Positions 49,988 through 61,810 of a DNA stretch of 64,000 bases are shown here, piece after piece. Origin of the DNA: Cichorium intybus (Eukaryota > Streptophyta > Magnoliopsida > Asterales > Asteraceae); assembly GCA_023525715.1 (NCBI GenBank), contig CM042014.1:25817904-25881903 (forward strand). The letters are read 5' to 3'. Position numbers and translations under genes: made by a program. The first letter of the stretch is position 1, and every line of letters begins with the position of its first letter. The notes under the pieces were generated by a model. It saw nothing but the letters and a program-made list of their open reading frames with translations. It was not told where the DNA came from and made no database searches.

Positions 49988-52445
49988 TGTAAGAACACGC
50001 GAAAAAGTCAAAAAGGGTAAAACCGTCTTTTGTCACGTTGTACGACTATTATGTGTAATAATATGTATCAATAATATAAGAAATTAAAGTTTACATGAAA
50101 TTTGGAGTTTTGACGCGTGAATAGTGAAAAATGGCCAAAAAGGGCAAATTGGTCATTTGGCATGAAAATGACCAAAAATGTCAAGAAAATGTTAAGTTAG
50201 AAGTAATGAAGCATAAATGGTAAAGTTAAGACCTTTGGACCATTTATGAAGAGAAGTTAGTAACCAAAGGACCAAAAATGTAAATGCTTTATATGTTAAT
50301 TATATAACTCTAAAATAGAATTATTTCCTTCATTATTCAAGAAACTAGTAGAAGTCTCCAGAGGATATTAGAGAGAGCGAGAGTGTGCAGGAAGAACACG
50401 AGAGGAAGAAGAAGAGAATAAGAAGTTGGCCAAGGGAATCAAGCAAAGGATTGGAATTGGTGATTCCAAAGCTAGAGAAGGTATGAATTCCTTTGCTTTA
50501 ACCTAGGTTTTGGGTGTATGCTTGAATTGGTTCTTGAATGGAATTGAAACTGCAATTTCAGTTAAGAATCATGTGGGTTAAGTAGCTAATGCTTCCAATA
50601 AGTCATTAGTTAAGAACTTAACTCAAAAACATGGAAGTAGAATGCTATAATTGAGAATTTTCAAGTTTGATCAAGAACTTCAATTCTTGTTTATGATGGA
50701 TTCAATCGATTTCAATAGCTTAAAACTTGTTATTAGTCAAGGGTTTTGGTCCTAGAACAAACCACATACGATTAAGAACTGAAATAAGGACTTAATGGGT
50801 GAAAACTGCGTGCTACAGTGCACAAATCGCGACTGATCAGGCCACTGCCCAGGCGCCAGGCGCAGTGCGCCCAGGACCAGGGCGGGGTGCGCCCCTAGCC
50901 AGGCGCAGTGCGCCTCCTGACAGGGACCAAAAATGTTAGAAATTTCAAATATTCCAAACGCTAGAAACCATAGCTAGACATGTCCGATTGACCTGAAATT
51001 TTAGCCATAACCTTAAAATGGTATAAGAACATGTTGGGAATGGTCAAATCCGCAATCCGACCTTGCAGAAAAGTCACTGTAGCGGCAGTGGCTAAAATCA
51101 CTATTCACGTTAAAACTTGATTTTGGAATTTGAGCTAGACTTGTCCAATGAACTCCAAATTTGAAACACAAGTTTAATATGGGATAAGATTTCATGGAAA
51201 AGAGTCGGAACTGAAATACGACCCCTCGGGATTACTGTAGCAGTATACGCGTATCTCGGGGAAAACGATAAAACGAGTGTATTAATGGTTATACATTTAT
51301 TATAACATGGAGTTATGTCATATGAGACTTTAGCATTATAAAGTTAATTATATTGAGTATTTATATATACTATTTGTATAGGTGGTGCTTCAAACGTTAT
51401 TGAGCACGGGAAGGGAAAAGCCGTACGTGACGCTTAGTAAACCGTAATAGAATCAAGGTGAGTTTTATGAGGATTTCTATAGTACATAGCAAAATGTTAT
51501 TTTCAGAAAAGTAAGATTTCCAAATGTTTATAAATACTAAAGTTTGGAAAATAGTTTTGAAAGAAGCTCTATACAAGGGCTTAGTGTTTTAAACAGATTT
51601 TAAAGTATGGTTTGCAAAGTATTTTGAAAGAAGTTCCTTATGTGAACTAAGATGTAAAAATCAGTTTTTGGAAAGTATTTTCAGTAAAGAGTTATAAAAT
51701 GTTTGAGTTAGAGTTGTTTACAAATTGTGTCCCATTTTGACCAATTTGAGATGAAATGAAGTAAGAATTAAAGAAAGAAAGAAGTATGAGCCAGTTGTCC
51801 GGACTAGGATCACCCACATAATCGGGGGATCAGAAGACACTACTGGGATGGTACCTCCAGTCGCGAAGTAGTTGTCTAGCTTAGCATACCCTTGTGCTTG
51901 AATTTGTTCCAAGTCACAAAGGGGAGACAGAATGAGCATAACCGAGTGGACAGATCTGTTCTGTTCTGCGAGGGGAGCTAGTTGAATGAATTAATTAACT
52001 TAATTCATAAGTTTCAGTTGGTCACGAGAAAATGAGAAAGAAAGCATTTTTATGAAAGAAAGTCTTTTTAAAGTTTGAAAGTAAAGAAGAAAAGATATTT
52101 TGAGATTTATGAAATAAATCAGTGTTGAACAGTGTACTTTTGATATTTCAAGTTTTGAATAGAAAAGTTTTGGGTCTAAACCCATATTACTCACGAGACT
52201 TTATGTCTCACGTATACTATGTTTTTGAAATGCTATGTACTTAGGTGAAGGGAGCGAAGGTTGCAGTTGGGACCGTTTTGTACACTGTAAGTTTAAATTA
52301 TGGTTATCTGTATTGAGTCTGTAATACCCCTCGGTTTGTAAAATAAATTAAAAATTTAAGTGGCTATTTTATAGTCACGAGTTGTAAAATATGTTTGAAA
52401 ACTGTATTTGTACTTTAAATATGGTTTGAGAAAAGGGGTGTTACA
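49988..52445 (+). mobile_element. Gypsy-type solo LTR (2458 bp) inserted in the MYB-like gene
   Basis: It starts TGTAAGAACACG and ends GGGGTGTTACA, with CTTGG duplicated on both sides (49983-49987 and 52446-52450). Joining the flanks restores continuous homology to the intact MYB-like gene. No primer site, coding region or second LTR copy is visible inside, so it is a solo LTR left by recombination. Its length and ends suit the Tekay/Del-type chromoviruses. A TA-rich promoter-like block lies near 51350-51380. Family assignment is an inference. Confidence 0.82.
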
Positions 52446-52450
52446 CTTGG

Positions 52451-52897
52451 AATGTTGTTCGTCATAGCAAAAAATGGGAACAAATCTTTAAGTTGGAATT
52501 TTGTGGTGGTTCGGGCTCTAAAAGAAGCAAAACATCGGAGTCGGGCTCATAGCACGTTTCTTCGGATGGTCATATCGGCGTAAACCTTAACGATGACGTT
52601 GAAAAAGTTGAAGAAGTTGAACCATCACCGCCTCCACGTTCGATGGGTCGGGACCGGGCAAAACGAAAAGGGAACGCGACCTCATCAACTTCTTCCGCGG
52701 GTTCTCGAATAGAACAATATGAAGAAATGCGCGACGAGTTTAAAGGTTTGCGCACGTCGTTGGATAATCAATGGCAAGAAAACACCCGGCTAATGGAAAT
52801 GCAAATGTTTTTGCAAGACGTGAGTCACCTAACCAGGGTGCATTACGAATCCGCGATGGCCCTCAAAGACCAAATCCGCAAGAAATATAATTTGTAG
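52451..52897 (+). pseudogene. Harbinger-type MYB/SANT-like gene, 3' part
   Basis: It continues the frame interrupted at 49987: NVVRHSKKWEQIF, then a KRSKTSESGS patch, an in-frame TAG at 52550-52552, then MGRDRAKRKGN and a helical C-terminus ending IRKKYNL. The order and motifs match the intact protein's C-terminal half (KRSKTS, MGRNRAKAKRK, IVKKYGM). With the frameshift, the stop and the LTR insertion, the gene is dead. Confidence 0.88.
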
Positions 52898-53190
52898 TTT
52901 TTTTTATTTCAAGTAGCGACGTCTTTATTTTGTTTAAAATTTCGAACGTTTAATTTCGTAGGATTTTATGTTATTTGTCTTTTTATTTTAATGAAATGTT
53001 ATTTGGTGTGTTTTATTTTTATTGAAAATATGTTATGTTTTATTTTTATTTAGAATATGATTTTTTAAATTAAAAAAAAAAGAATTTGTTGCCAACGTTC
53101 TACCCCTTGACTGCAACAACAAAAACGATGTTGCCAACAAAATCTACGTGGCGCCTATGTGGCGGGCTTGCCTCTCAAATGTTGGAGGCA

Positions 53191-53208
53191 CCACTCCCTT
53201 TAGCCTTA
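53191..53208. repeat. Candidate right terminal repeat of the second Harbinger element, with TTA
   Basis: CCACTCCCTTTAGCC followed by TTA lies about 300 bp after the end of the MYB-like pseudogene. A TWA/TTA three-base target fits the family. The left partner at 45973 is only partly matching. Confidence 0.45.
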
Positions 53209-53820
53209 CAAATTTTAAATATTACTTCAATATCCTTATAAAATTTAAAATTACATGTATATCTGTCTAAAACTATAAAATTCACATCTATATCCAAAAT
53301 TATATTTTAATTAAGATTAAACCAAATTAATATTAAAAAACTTATCTAAAATCCAGAACAGCATGTTATATTACTAGACTAGCCTCCTAAACACGTTCAG
53401 TATGTTGTATGATAATTTGATTATGTTTTACCTTACTTTGTATAATCAATCCGAAAGTTTAAAAAATTGTGGGAATTCTTTTTTGCTACTGTTTTTCTTT
53501 TTCAAGTTTTTCCAATACTTTCACAATTGTACTTAAATATCTCACTAAAATTATTAAATTAAAGGTTAATATAATTGCAAAAACATGAAGAAGAGATACC
53601 CAAAAATTCAAATATAACATACTTCTCTTATTTTCATCAACCAATAGTTAAATAAAATGGTTATTTATTGATTTGAGATAATATAAAACTTTAGGAAAAA
53701 GACAATAAAAAAGGTTTCGTGAAACAAAGAGAATGTTATTTGATATTATATAACTTATACAATTTACAAAGTATTTCTCAGTTCCCACATTTGTTTATAT
53801 AATATATGAGTCAATATTCA
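53209..53820. other. AT-rich non-coding DNA
   Basis: No gene, RNA or repeat border recognised. Confidence 0.55.
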
Positions 53821-53831
53821 CATGCAAATAG

Positions 53832-53905
53832 TTTTAGCTCAGTGGTTAAACAATACCACGTTAACTTCGGAAACACAAATTCAAATCCCTTAAGTGCGTT
53901 TTTCC
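53832..53905 (+). mobile_element. tRNA-like (SINE-type) sequence with degenerate A and B boxes
   Basis: TAGCTCAGTGGT (53835-53846) fits the Pol III A box, and CAAATTCAAATCC (53876-53888) is a decayed B box at suitable spacing. No full tRNA cloverleaf can be drawn, so a SINE head is more likely than a tRNA gene. Confidence 0.5.
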
Positions 53906-53949
53906 TTCTTTTTAAAACCGGGTATTATTTGAACCAAATTATAGTATAG

Positions 53950-54480
53950 CCCCTCAACTTTTCCTTTACAATTATAACCCAACATTTTCCTTTTTTATGG
54001 TTTAACCCGAATTTTAATTTTGTTTTGCAATTTTCAAACATTTTCATTTTTTTCATATTTTTGCCAAACTTTCAATTTTTTTCATAAATTTGGTCCATTT
54101 TTTTAATTTCTTCAAACTTTTTTTACAATTTTTTTCTACTTTTAATAAATTTCGTTTTACAACTTCCTTTATATATTTTTTACAACTTTTTTTGACAAAA
54201 TCGTTTGTACAAAATCATTTTTACAACTTTTTACTATTTTCGTTTTTACACATTGTTTTTAAGATTTCCTCATTTTTACATCTATTTTTATGCCATTTAT
54301 TTTAATTTTTTTAATTTTTTCCTATTACTTTCTAGATATAAAAAACATTTTTATACGTATTCGTTTTTATGAAAGTAAGATTGTAAAACATATAAATATT
54401 TATTTTTTTATATTTTTGTCTTCACAAATCAAAGTGCATTGTTATGTATAGTTAAACATATTTTTTCTATAAATTATCTC
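53950..54480. other. T-rich non-coding stretch
   Basis: The + strand is extremely T-rich with recurrent TTTTTACAACTTTTT-like words; a similar stretch follows at 57400-58290. The Phe-rich 71-codon frame here is an artefact of composition. Confidence 0.6.
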
Positions 54481-54507
54481 TTACTTATTATGCATACATA
54501 AAGTTAC

Positions 54508-54536
54508 CGCGACAACGCGCGATGTGCATCCCCTAG
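54508..54536 (+). mobile_element. Helitron 3' terminus (plus strand)
   Basis: CGCGACAACGCG forms a short hairpin, followed after 13 bases by CTAG and then T (54537) outside the element. The body would extend leftwards over the T-rich DNA. The 5' end was not located. Confidence 0.6.
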
Positions 54537-54639
54537 TTATATACTATAACAAAAACAACGCCATGAGCAGTAACTATATTATTTTATATTCATTTTGGAC
54601 AGCGGTTATAGTATTTTCGTTGTGCTATTTAAACCAAAG

Positions 54640-54705
54640 TCCTATCTTGCCTGTTGGTTAAACATATAATTGTTATACGAGAGGTCTCCGGTTCGAACCT
54701 CAAAT
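54640..54705 (+). mobile_element. Second tRNA-like (SINE-type) sequence
   Basis: The B box GGTTCGAACCT (54690-54700) is intact, and CTTGCCTGTTGGTT (54646-54659) resembles an A box at about 40 bp distance. The 5' part does not fold as a normal tRNA. A tRNA-derived SINE head is the best reading. Confidence 0.5.
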
Positions 54706-54795
54706 CTGAACATCTGCATCAAGGTTTTCATTCCTCATTTTTCAAATTTGGCCCACTATTTTCTCAAATCCGACCATCGCCCCTTCCAACTTTAT

Positions 54796-57399
54796 TGTAA
54801 CACCCGGTTTCTCATACAAAGTACACCCAAAAATTTTCAAAGAATTATACATCAAATATGGGTATACTTGTACTCAACCATGGAAACAATATGTTATCAT
54901 AAATTAATTACATAAAAAGGTTCTCACAATACATAACATGCATTACAAATAAATCTAATTCAACTAAAGGACATGCTCTAAACTTGTCCATCATTCTTTA
55001 TCACATCTTTTCCCCTATCACAACTATAGATACTTGTTAGATTAAGGTGTCTAAGCCATAACTATAACTGATACATGTACTTGAATTGATAGCAGCACAG
55101 TCCTTTTGGGTTGCTCTCAGTAGTCCAACTGGTATAAAGGTTAATAAAGAGAAGGATAAATAGTTTATTAATTTGTTATGTGATAATAAATTAATTAGAA
55201 ACATGTTTGGAATTAATCAGAATTAATTTGGGATTAATTTGGAATTAATTAAAGTGCATGGGCTAGATTGTAATTGTTCAATAGTTGAACAATAGGAACA
55301 ATCTGGAGGAAATCACACGTGCGACGCGAGCAAGTTGCGTGTGCGGCGCGCGCCGTGTCTAGCCGGAAAAAGGGTTAGAGATAAGGGTTTTATCTCATTT
55401 TGAATTCGAATAAGGTTTATCCTTTATTACCTTTTTCAGCTATAAATACGCTTCCTCTGTCACACTATTCTCTGCCCCATTCCAGGAGACATTCTCTGGA
55501 ATTTCTCTTCTCTCTCAAGCAGAATCTATAATCCTTCTCTAAGGTTTTATAGCAAGCTTTTCTTAATAAGATAATTAAGATATAACATTTGATTGGACTT
55601 TTGGGTGTGAACCATTAGAGGCACGGCATTTGTGGTGCTTGCTTCCGAGAGACAAACGATACATGGAATAATTGTTATTTGCTATAATAACAATAAGGTA
55701 TGTAATTCTGAAACCCTCTTTAGTAATTTTGATTATACTAATAGGGTTTTCCATAGATGTTCTTAGTTATATGTTCAACAGAGAAAACATAGATCCTTAT
55801 AGGTTGCATGTGAACTTAAGAGTTAAGTTTATTGATATCTGCCTATTCTCCATCAATACTTGCAAAACAACATAAGACTCAAGTGTAAGCTTATAAAAAG
55901 CTTAATGAATAATCTCAATCACATTCCATGAATCTCTCTCAATATACATTCTCATCATTCTCCTTTGCTAATATCATTAGCAAATATTCACCTTCTCTTA
56001 ACTCTGAAACCTGTAACATATTAACTTTACAACACCAGTTAATTATTAGCATCATCAACTCGATAATAAGTATCACAACCGATACTATTATAAACTCAAT
56101 CACACGCTCACATATACTCATCACACAATCAAATATACTCAATTATAACCACCCTCATGATTATAACAATCAACACAATAACACTTTACCTCAGTCACAT
56201 TAACATCTACTCATCTCTATTCAGTATTCATATACAATTCATCGTTTATTATCCACATGTAACAATATTACTATACTACCCAATCTTCATAATAACAACA
56301 CAACACATAGATATACATATACAAACATATACACTCTTCATAAAGCAAGTATAACTCTACTTCAGTACTAAAAAGTACTCACCTGATATCAGCTTAGTAT
56401 ATGAAATCTCCAAATTTCACGTAGCGGGCTCTTGTTCACAAAACTCGGTTGTATCTCCACAGTCTAAATCAATTTTCAAACATCCACAATCATCTCAACA
56501 ACATCTATCTCAAAGATGTAGTAATTAAAAGAAGGAAAAAGGAGCATAAACGGTAAATATCAACTTTATATTTACTGAAACCCTCAAATTCGTGGTTCTA
56601 CTCATTCAACCGTAGAAACTCGACAATAATCACATCAATAACTCAAAAGGCATCCACTAACAATCTACTAACAACATATATAACAATATATAGCTAATTC
56701 ACGGAATTGAAAGTTAGGGTTTCAAAACCCCAAAACCAATAAATTACTCACCTCGATGTTTTAGGAATCAAGAATGCGTTTACGGGGTTAGATTCGGGTC
56801 TCTCCACGCTTCCTTACGAATCTCCAAGCTTAATTTGACCCAAATCGCCATTGTTTTGCTCTAAATTCAATTTGGGATGTATTTCTTCGAAATGAAGTTT
56901 TCGACACTTAAATGAGGATCTACACACAGTTAGCGGCGCTAACATCTAAAGTCAGCGTCGCTAACTTTAAAATCATGTCCGTTCTCATTTGCACGCCCCG
57001 TGTGACTCACTGTTTCCTTATTGAAATACATACTCGACCCGTGTACTTGGACACGACCCGTGTGGGGTCCAGCAGTGGCTAAAAACAAAAACAGTTTCTA
57101 AAGCATCTTTACACGACTCGTGTGACCTCATATTGACATTTTTAAGGCTCAAACTTTTTCCAAATGTGTTTCTAATCACCCAAACTCATACATCAACCTA
57201 ACTAATCTTAATCACAATAAGATTAGTATATATTAAATGGTTCAACATCTTCTCATCCATCAAACAACTCATAACTCAAAGGCAATCACAAAGATTGCCT
57301 CACCCGTACTCTAAACAACTCATATGTAAAACCTCACCGACTATAAGGTAATAACTCTATTTACCTTGATAAGCATCTCAAAAGAAAATGGGTCTTACA
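54796..57399 (-). mobile_element. Gypsy-type solo LTR interrupted by a Copia solo LTR
   Basis: The + strand starts TGTAACACCC and ends GGGTCTTACA. The flanking 5-mers are TTTAT and TTTCT (4 of 5 equal). Without the insert at 55037-55855 and its duplicated 5 bp it is about 1.78 kb. The ends mirror those of the LTR at 49988-52445, which indicates minus orientation. It holds ACACGACCCGTGTG words at 57035-57124 and GTTAGCGGCGCTAAC at 56929-56943. No internal coding region is present. Confidence 0.6.
55037..55855 (+). mobile_element. Copia-type solo LTR (819 bp)
   Basis: It starts TGTTAGATTAAGGTGTC and ends CTCCATCA, with ATACT duplicated at 55032-55036 and 55856-55860. The start and the GTTGCTCTCA region are homologous to the Copia LTRs at 3550-4319 and 12064-12804, so the same family. 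Like the outer LTR it has a GC-rich block (about 55316-55352, GCGGCGCGCG). A CTATAAATA box lies near 55440. It is nested inside a gypsy LTR. Confidence 0.88.
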
Positions 57400-58307
57400 T
57401 TTCTTTTTTTAGAAATTTCAGTAATTTTTTTATAATTAAATACTTATTTTATAATTTCTCTCCAAATTTTTTTCGGTTTTAGAAATGTACTTTTTAGAAC
57501 ATTTTTTATAACTTAGATTTTTTTTCAGCAGACTTTTTTTATAACTTTTTAAACATTGTTTTTAAAAAGTACTTTTAATAACTTCCTTTTTTTAAAGAAA
57601 TCTTTTTTTCAATATTGTATTGTATGTTTTTTTAATAAATTTTCTTTAACTTCAAAACGTACTGTTTATGGAAAAATATTTTTATAACTTATTTTTTCTA
57701 CTTTTTTGTTTAAGAAGTTATTTTTATGAATTTATTTTGTTTTTTAAAATTACCTTTTTACATCTTTTCCTTTATGTATGTTTTAACATTGTGTGAATAA
57801 TAGATTTAATATTTTTTAAATTTTTAATTAGTTTAAACATATTAATTTTCTTTTCAAACATAATATAGATTTAATATTTTATTTTTTTAATTAGTTTAAA
57901 CTATTAGATTTCTTTTCGGTCATAACATACATGTTGACAACATATTCCAATTTGTAGATCCATATAGTTTATATAGATCTACATTTGAATATATTTCATT
58001 TTCGGGTTTCACTTATTTACAATTTCTGTCCAATTTTTTAAAAAGTTATAAAACTTGCTCTTACTTTTTTCTTTTTATAGTTTTAGCCAAATTTCTAATT
58101 GTTTTTAAGAACTTGGTTTGCTTCTTTTACACATGAGCTTAATATTATATTGTTTTTATAAATTTTGTCAACAAATATTTTTATATTTGTTAAAATTAAT
58201 AATTTTTGAATTTTTTTACAATATTCTCAAAATTGTTTTACAAAGTTTTACTAAAATTTTTAAAGCATACTTCTTTCAAAATTTTTGTGTTCCATGACTT
58301 TTTTACT
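57400..58307. other. T-rich non-coding stretch
   Basis: It has the same character as 53950-54480, with many TTTTTATAACTT words. No gene recognised. Confidence 0.6.
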
Positions 58308-58316
58308 TTTCGGTTT

Positions 58317-59348
58317 GGGATAATGACTTGTAAGGGTAACGAACTTTGAAATTGTTCACATTTGGTCACTAAACTTATTTTTGTGCTTGATTTACCCATG
58401 AACTTTTTAAAATTGTTCACATTATACCATTATGACCGGTGATAGAAGGTTTATGCTGATTTGGAATCCTACGTGGCATCCTAGATGACTTGGAAGGGTA
58501 ACGAACTTCTAAAATTGTTCAAATTTGGTCACTGAACTTATTTTTGTGCTAGATTTACCGATGAACTTTTTAAAATTGTTCATATTATACCCTTATGACC
58601 GATAATAGAAAGTTTGTGCTGATTTGACATCCGAACCCCAACTGAAGACCACTGGCCCTTATTTATGTCTCAACTTTATGATAGGGATGAACATATGGAC
58701 CGGAAAAACCGAGCCGAACCGAAACCAACCAAAACCGAACCGGGACCGAATATACATATTCGGTTCGGTTTTCAGTTTTTTAAAAATGTTAATTCGGTTT
58801 TCGGTTCGGTCCCCAGACCATGCTTATTCCTAAAACTACTATTGATCATGAAAAACCGAACCGAATCGAAAACTGAAATAACCGAACCGAACCGAAACCA
58901 AATATGCATATTCATTTTGGTCTTTGGTTTTTAAAAAATCATAATTCGATTCCAGCCCATTTCGATTTCGGTCTGGTTCGGTTCGGTTCGGTTTTCGGAC
59001 CGAGCTCATCCCTACTTTCTGATGTCACATCGGATGTCAAATCAGCACAAACTTTCTATCATCGGTCATAAGGGTATAATATGAACAATTTTAAAAAGTT
59101 CATGGTTAAATCAAACACAAAAATAAGTTCGATGACCAAATGTGAACAATTTTAAAAGTTCGTTACCCTTTCAAGTCTTATAGGATGCCACGTAGGATTC
59201 CAAATCAGAATAAATCTTCTATCACCAGTCATAATGGTATAATGTGAACAATTTGAAAAAGTTCATGGGTAAACTAAGCACAAAAAAAAGTTCAGTGACC
59301 AAATATGAACAATTTCAGAAGTTCGTTACATTTCCAAGTCATTATCCC
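58317..59348. mobile_element. Fold-back Mutator-like element (1032 bp) with long inverted repeats
   Basis: Inverted arms of about 317 bp (58317-58633 and 59031-59348) start GGGATAATGACTTG and end with its complement. A perfect 9-bp duplication, TTTCGGTTT, flanks the element (58308-58316 and 59349-59357), the hallmark of Mutator-like transposition. Each arm consists of two tandem units of about 162 bp. The middle (58634-59030) is full of CCGAACCG/CGGTTCGG words and is itself partly palindromic. There is no transposase gene, so it is non-autonomous. Confidence 0.9.
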
Positions 59349-59357
59349 TTTCGGTTT

Positions 59358-60312
59358 TGCTAATTGAATTGCACTTTTGTGCATAATTATTCGTATTAAT
59401 AAATTTTTAAAACCTATTTTCTAAACCTTTGTGTCCCCTTTTTTTTCTTTTCGTTTTTCGTAAATGAATTGCACTTTTGTGCATAATCAAACGTATTAAT
59501 AATTTTTTTCAAACCTATTTTTTTCAAACTTTTGTGTCCCCTTGTTTTTTTACGTTTTGTTGTGAAGTCTCGGAAAAATATTACTCCATTATAACAATTT
59601 ACTTTCAATCTTTTTGTATTACAACATTATACATTGGTTAGACCATTAATTTGTTTTTATGGATCATATTATTATATTAAGTTGGTACTCAAAGACAACG
59701 TACTAATAGAAATATATTAACATTGGATGTTTTTTATATTACATATTCATAACATTCTGTTTTGAAAATTTTCATTATCGCGGTGTAGTTTCATTATTTA
59801 TTAAATCATTTGTACTTCGGAAAAAATCTACCCCATTATAACATTGTAATTTTAGTAATATATTTTTAGTGAGACACCCTATGTGCAAAAAAAACTACTA
59901 GTTTTATAACAATTAGTACAAAACAAACTAATCAACATTGTACTAGAACTTTGTTACACGAGGAGATACAATGGCACTCAAAGAGAAAATCAATGTATTA
60001 TTTAAGGATAGAGGAAGATACGAACTAAATATAAAAATACTGTTTAACAAAGTGTTCAACACATGATTTTGAACTTATTTCTCATCAAATTTTATTTTAA
60101 ACAATGTATATTTTTATACAAAATAATTTTCTTTCATTTTAGACAATATATTTCCTTTTATGTATAATACATTATAACAACATACTTTAGATTTCAGCTC
60201 TGAAAAGGAATCAAGGCATGTTGTTCTAAGATGATCTAAAACAGTGTATTTCCAAAAATAGATAAAAATAAGTATATCACCTAAAATTTAAATCAATAAA
60301 AGTATACAAATA
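59358..60312. other. Intergenic DNA downstream of the deformylase gene
   Basis: AT-rich. A diverged direct repeat of about 85 bp (TTGCACTTTTGTGCATAAT... at 59371 and 59468) is visible. No gene recognised. Confidence 0.6.
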
Positions 60313-61810
60313 TTATGATCGTCCAAATCCAGCAGCCGCCTTCCATCTTTTGCGGGTTTCTATCTTTTCAGGGCTCGACAATCCGGTCCTCTCCTCATAC
60401 TTTTGTTCCAGTTCCTGTTTCATGTCATCAATCAACATCCATAAGAAAGGTCTACATGGACGCCATATCAGCGCCGCCACATCATCCCAGGTTTAACCTT
60501 TTCTATTACTAACCTGTAGTTGCGTTCGGATACTCTCAACAACTTCTGCAGTCATTCGGTCAAAGAAGAGAATGCCCTGTAGAAGTAATGTAAGTTTAGA
60601 AACCGAATCTGTAAAAATGTCACATATTTAAAAAGAAAAAAAGAAAAAAAAGTGGATTTTAAATTGTAGCGGGTATTGATTAAGTTGCCTCCAAATGGTC
60701 AAATTCATGTTGAAAAACACGTGCGGGGAGGCGTGACAAGCTAACTGAAAACTTTGCACCGGTAATGTCTTGTGCATCAACCTTAACAGCTTCTGGCCTC
60801 TGCAAGGTAAAAGTCAAAAGGCATCAGAAATGAGTTTATAGAATACGTGAAAGTACTATAGCTGAAAATTAGATGGTATATGTTATTACCACAACATCAG
60901 CATTGATCCCTGGAAAAGATAAGCATCCTTCTGTAAATGGAACCAACTTTTTAGAGTATCTGGTGACACATGGATTTACAAGAACAAGCTCCTCTCCTTC
61001 ACCTCTCTCACCAGCTGGATTAAACACCATAAGTTTGACATTAATTCCAACTTGGGGTGCTGAGAGCCCAATGCCATCAGTTCTGTGGACAAGCAAGCCA
61101 ACAACTATTGTTCATACTCCTGTAAATACCAAGATTTACATTTACTATAAGCCTAAAAATCAAAATTCATTACGCCCCAAAGGAAATGCCATCATTATAA
61201 ATGAGGTAAGAAGACTTACTTGTACATTACATCAAACATTTCGTCTACTAATTTCTTCAAGTTCTCATCAAATGTATCAACGAGCTTGTTCTTTGCCCTC
61301 AGTATGGGGTCTGGATACAGCACAATTTTGAGCGGGGCTTCAAATTGCATATCAGCCGCTGAAATGACAGCCACATGATGTGAATGTGATAATAATAGTA
61401 GATTGAGTTCAGTGTTGATCCTCTAAATAATGAGTAGACTATATTAAACCCCTGGATTACGAGTTTGATTTTGAAAACTCAAACTTATGCAGTTACTAAA
61501 TTTAAAACAAGGAAACTCTTATCTGGCGAAAGAAGAGATATTCTGAACATGTGAAGCATGAAGTTATCGGTATAAATTTTATTTTACCTGAAGCTGTTTC
61601 CTCTTCCTTTTTCAGTGAGAACCCTCGCTTGGCCTGAGCTTGGACGCCCATGACTGGAGGTCTGTATTGGTAATTCGAAGAGAATATCGGCCGGCCGGCC
61701 AAGGAAGTGGCTGGCCGGAAGCTTGATGAAAGAGTATCCGGCCGAGGGCTGGTAGTTGGGAAGCTGGCATGAGAGAGGGCCGACGAGTGTAGCCAATTTG
61801 CATAGGCCAT
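60313..61810 (-). CDS. PDF1B: Peptide deformylase 1B, plastid/mitochondrial, 276 aa, 6 exons
   Basis: It removes the N-formyl group from organelle-made proteins. Exons: 61588-61810, 61220-61358, 60890-61082, 60689-60799, 60514-60576, 60313-60414; phases agree throughout. Residues 1 to about 65 are Ser/Thr/Pro/Arg-rich with few acids, a typical organellar transit peptide. Motif 1 is GIGLSAPQ (124-131), motif 2 EGCLS (172-176) and motif 3 QHEFDHLEG (215-223). C174, H216 and H220 bind the metal, and E217 is the catalytic acid. The Leu-Ser-Ala form of motif 1 and the C-terminal RTGLSSPEKIE...AAAGFGRS tail identify type 1B. Intron 4 has a GC donor immediately after the HLE codons of motif 3. The length matches the family (about 270). 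Confidence 0.97.

Noticed and set aside
53832..53905. Functional tRNA gene
   Set aside because: The B box is degenerate and no acceptor or anticodon stem can be formed.
60873..61331. A 152-codon plus-strand frame
   Set aside because: It is antisense to exons 2 and 3 of peptide deformylase, whose splice sites and catalytic motifs are complete.
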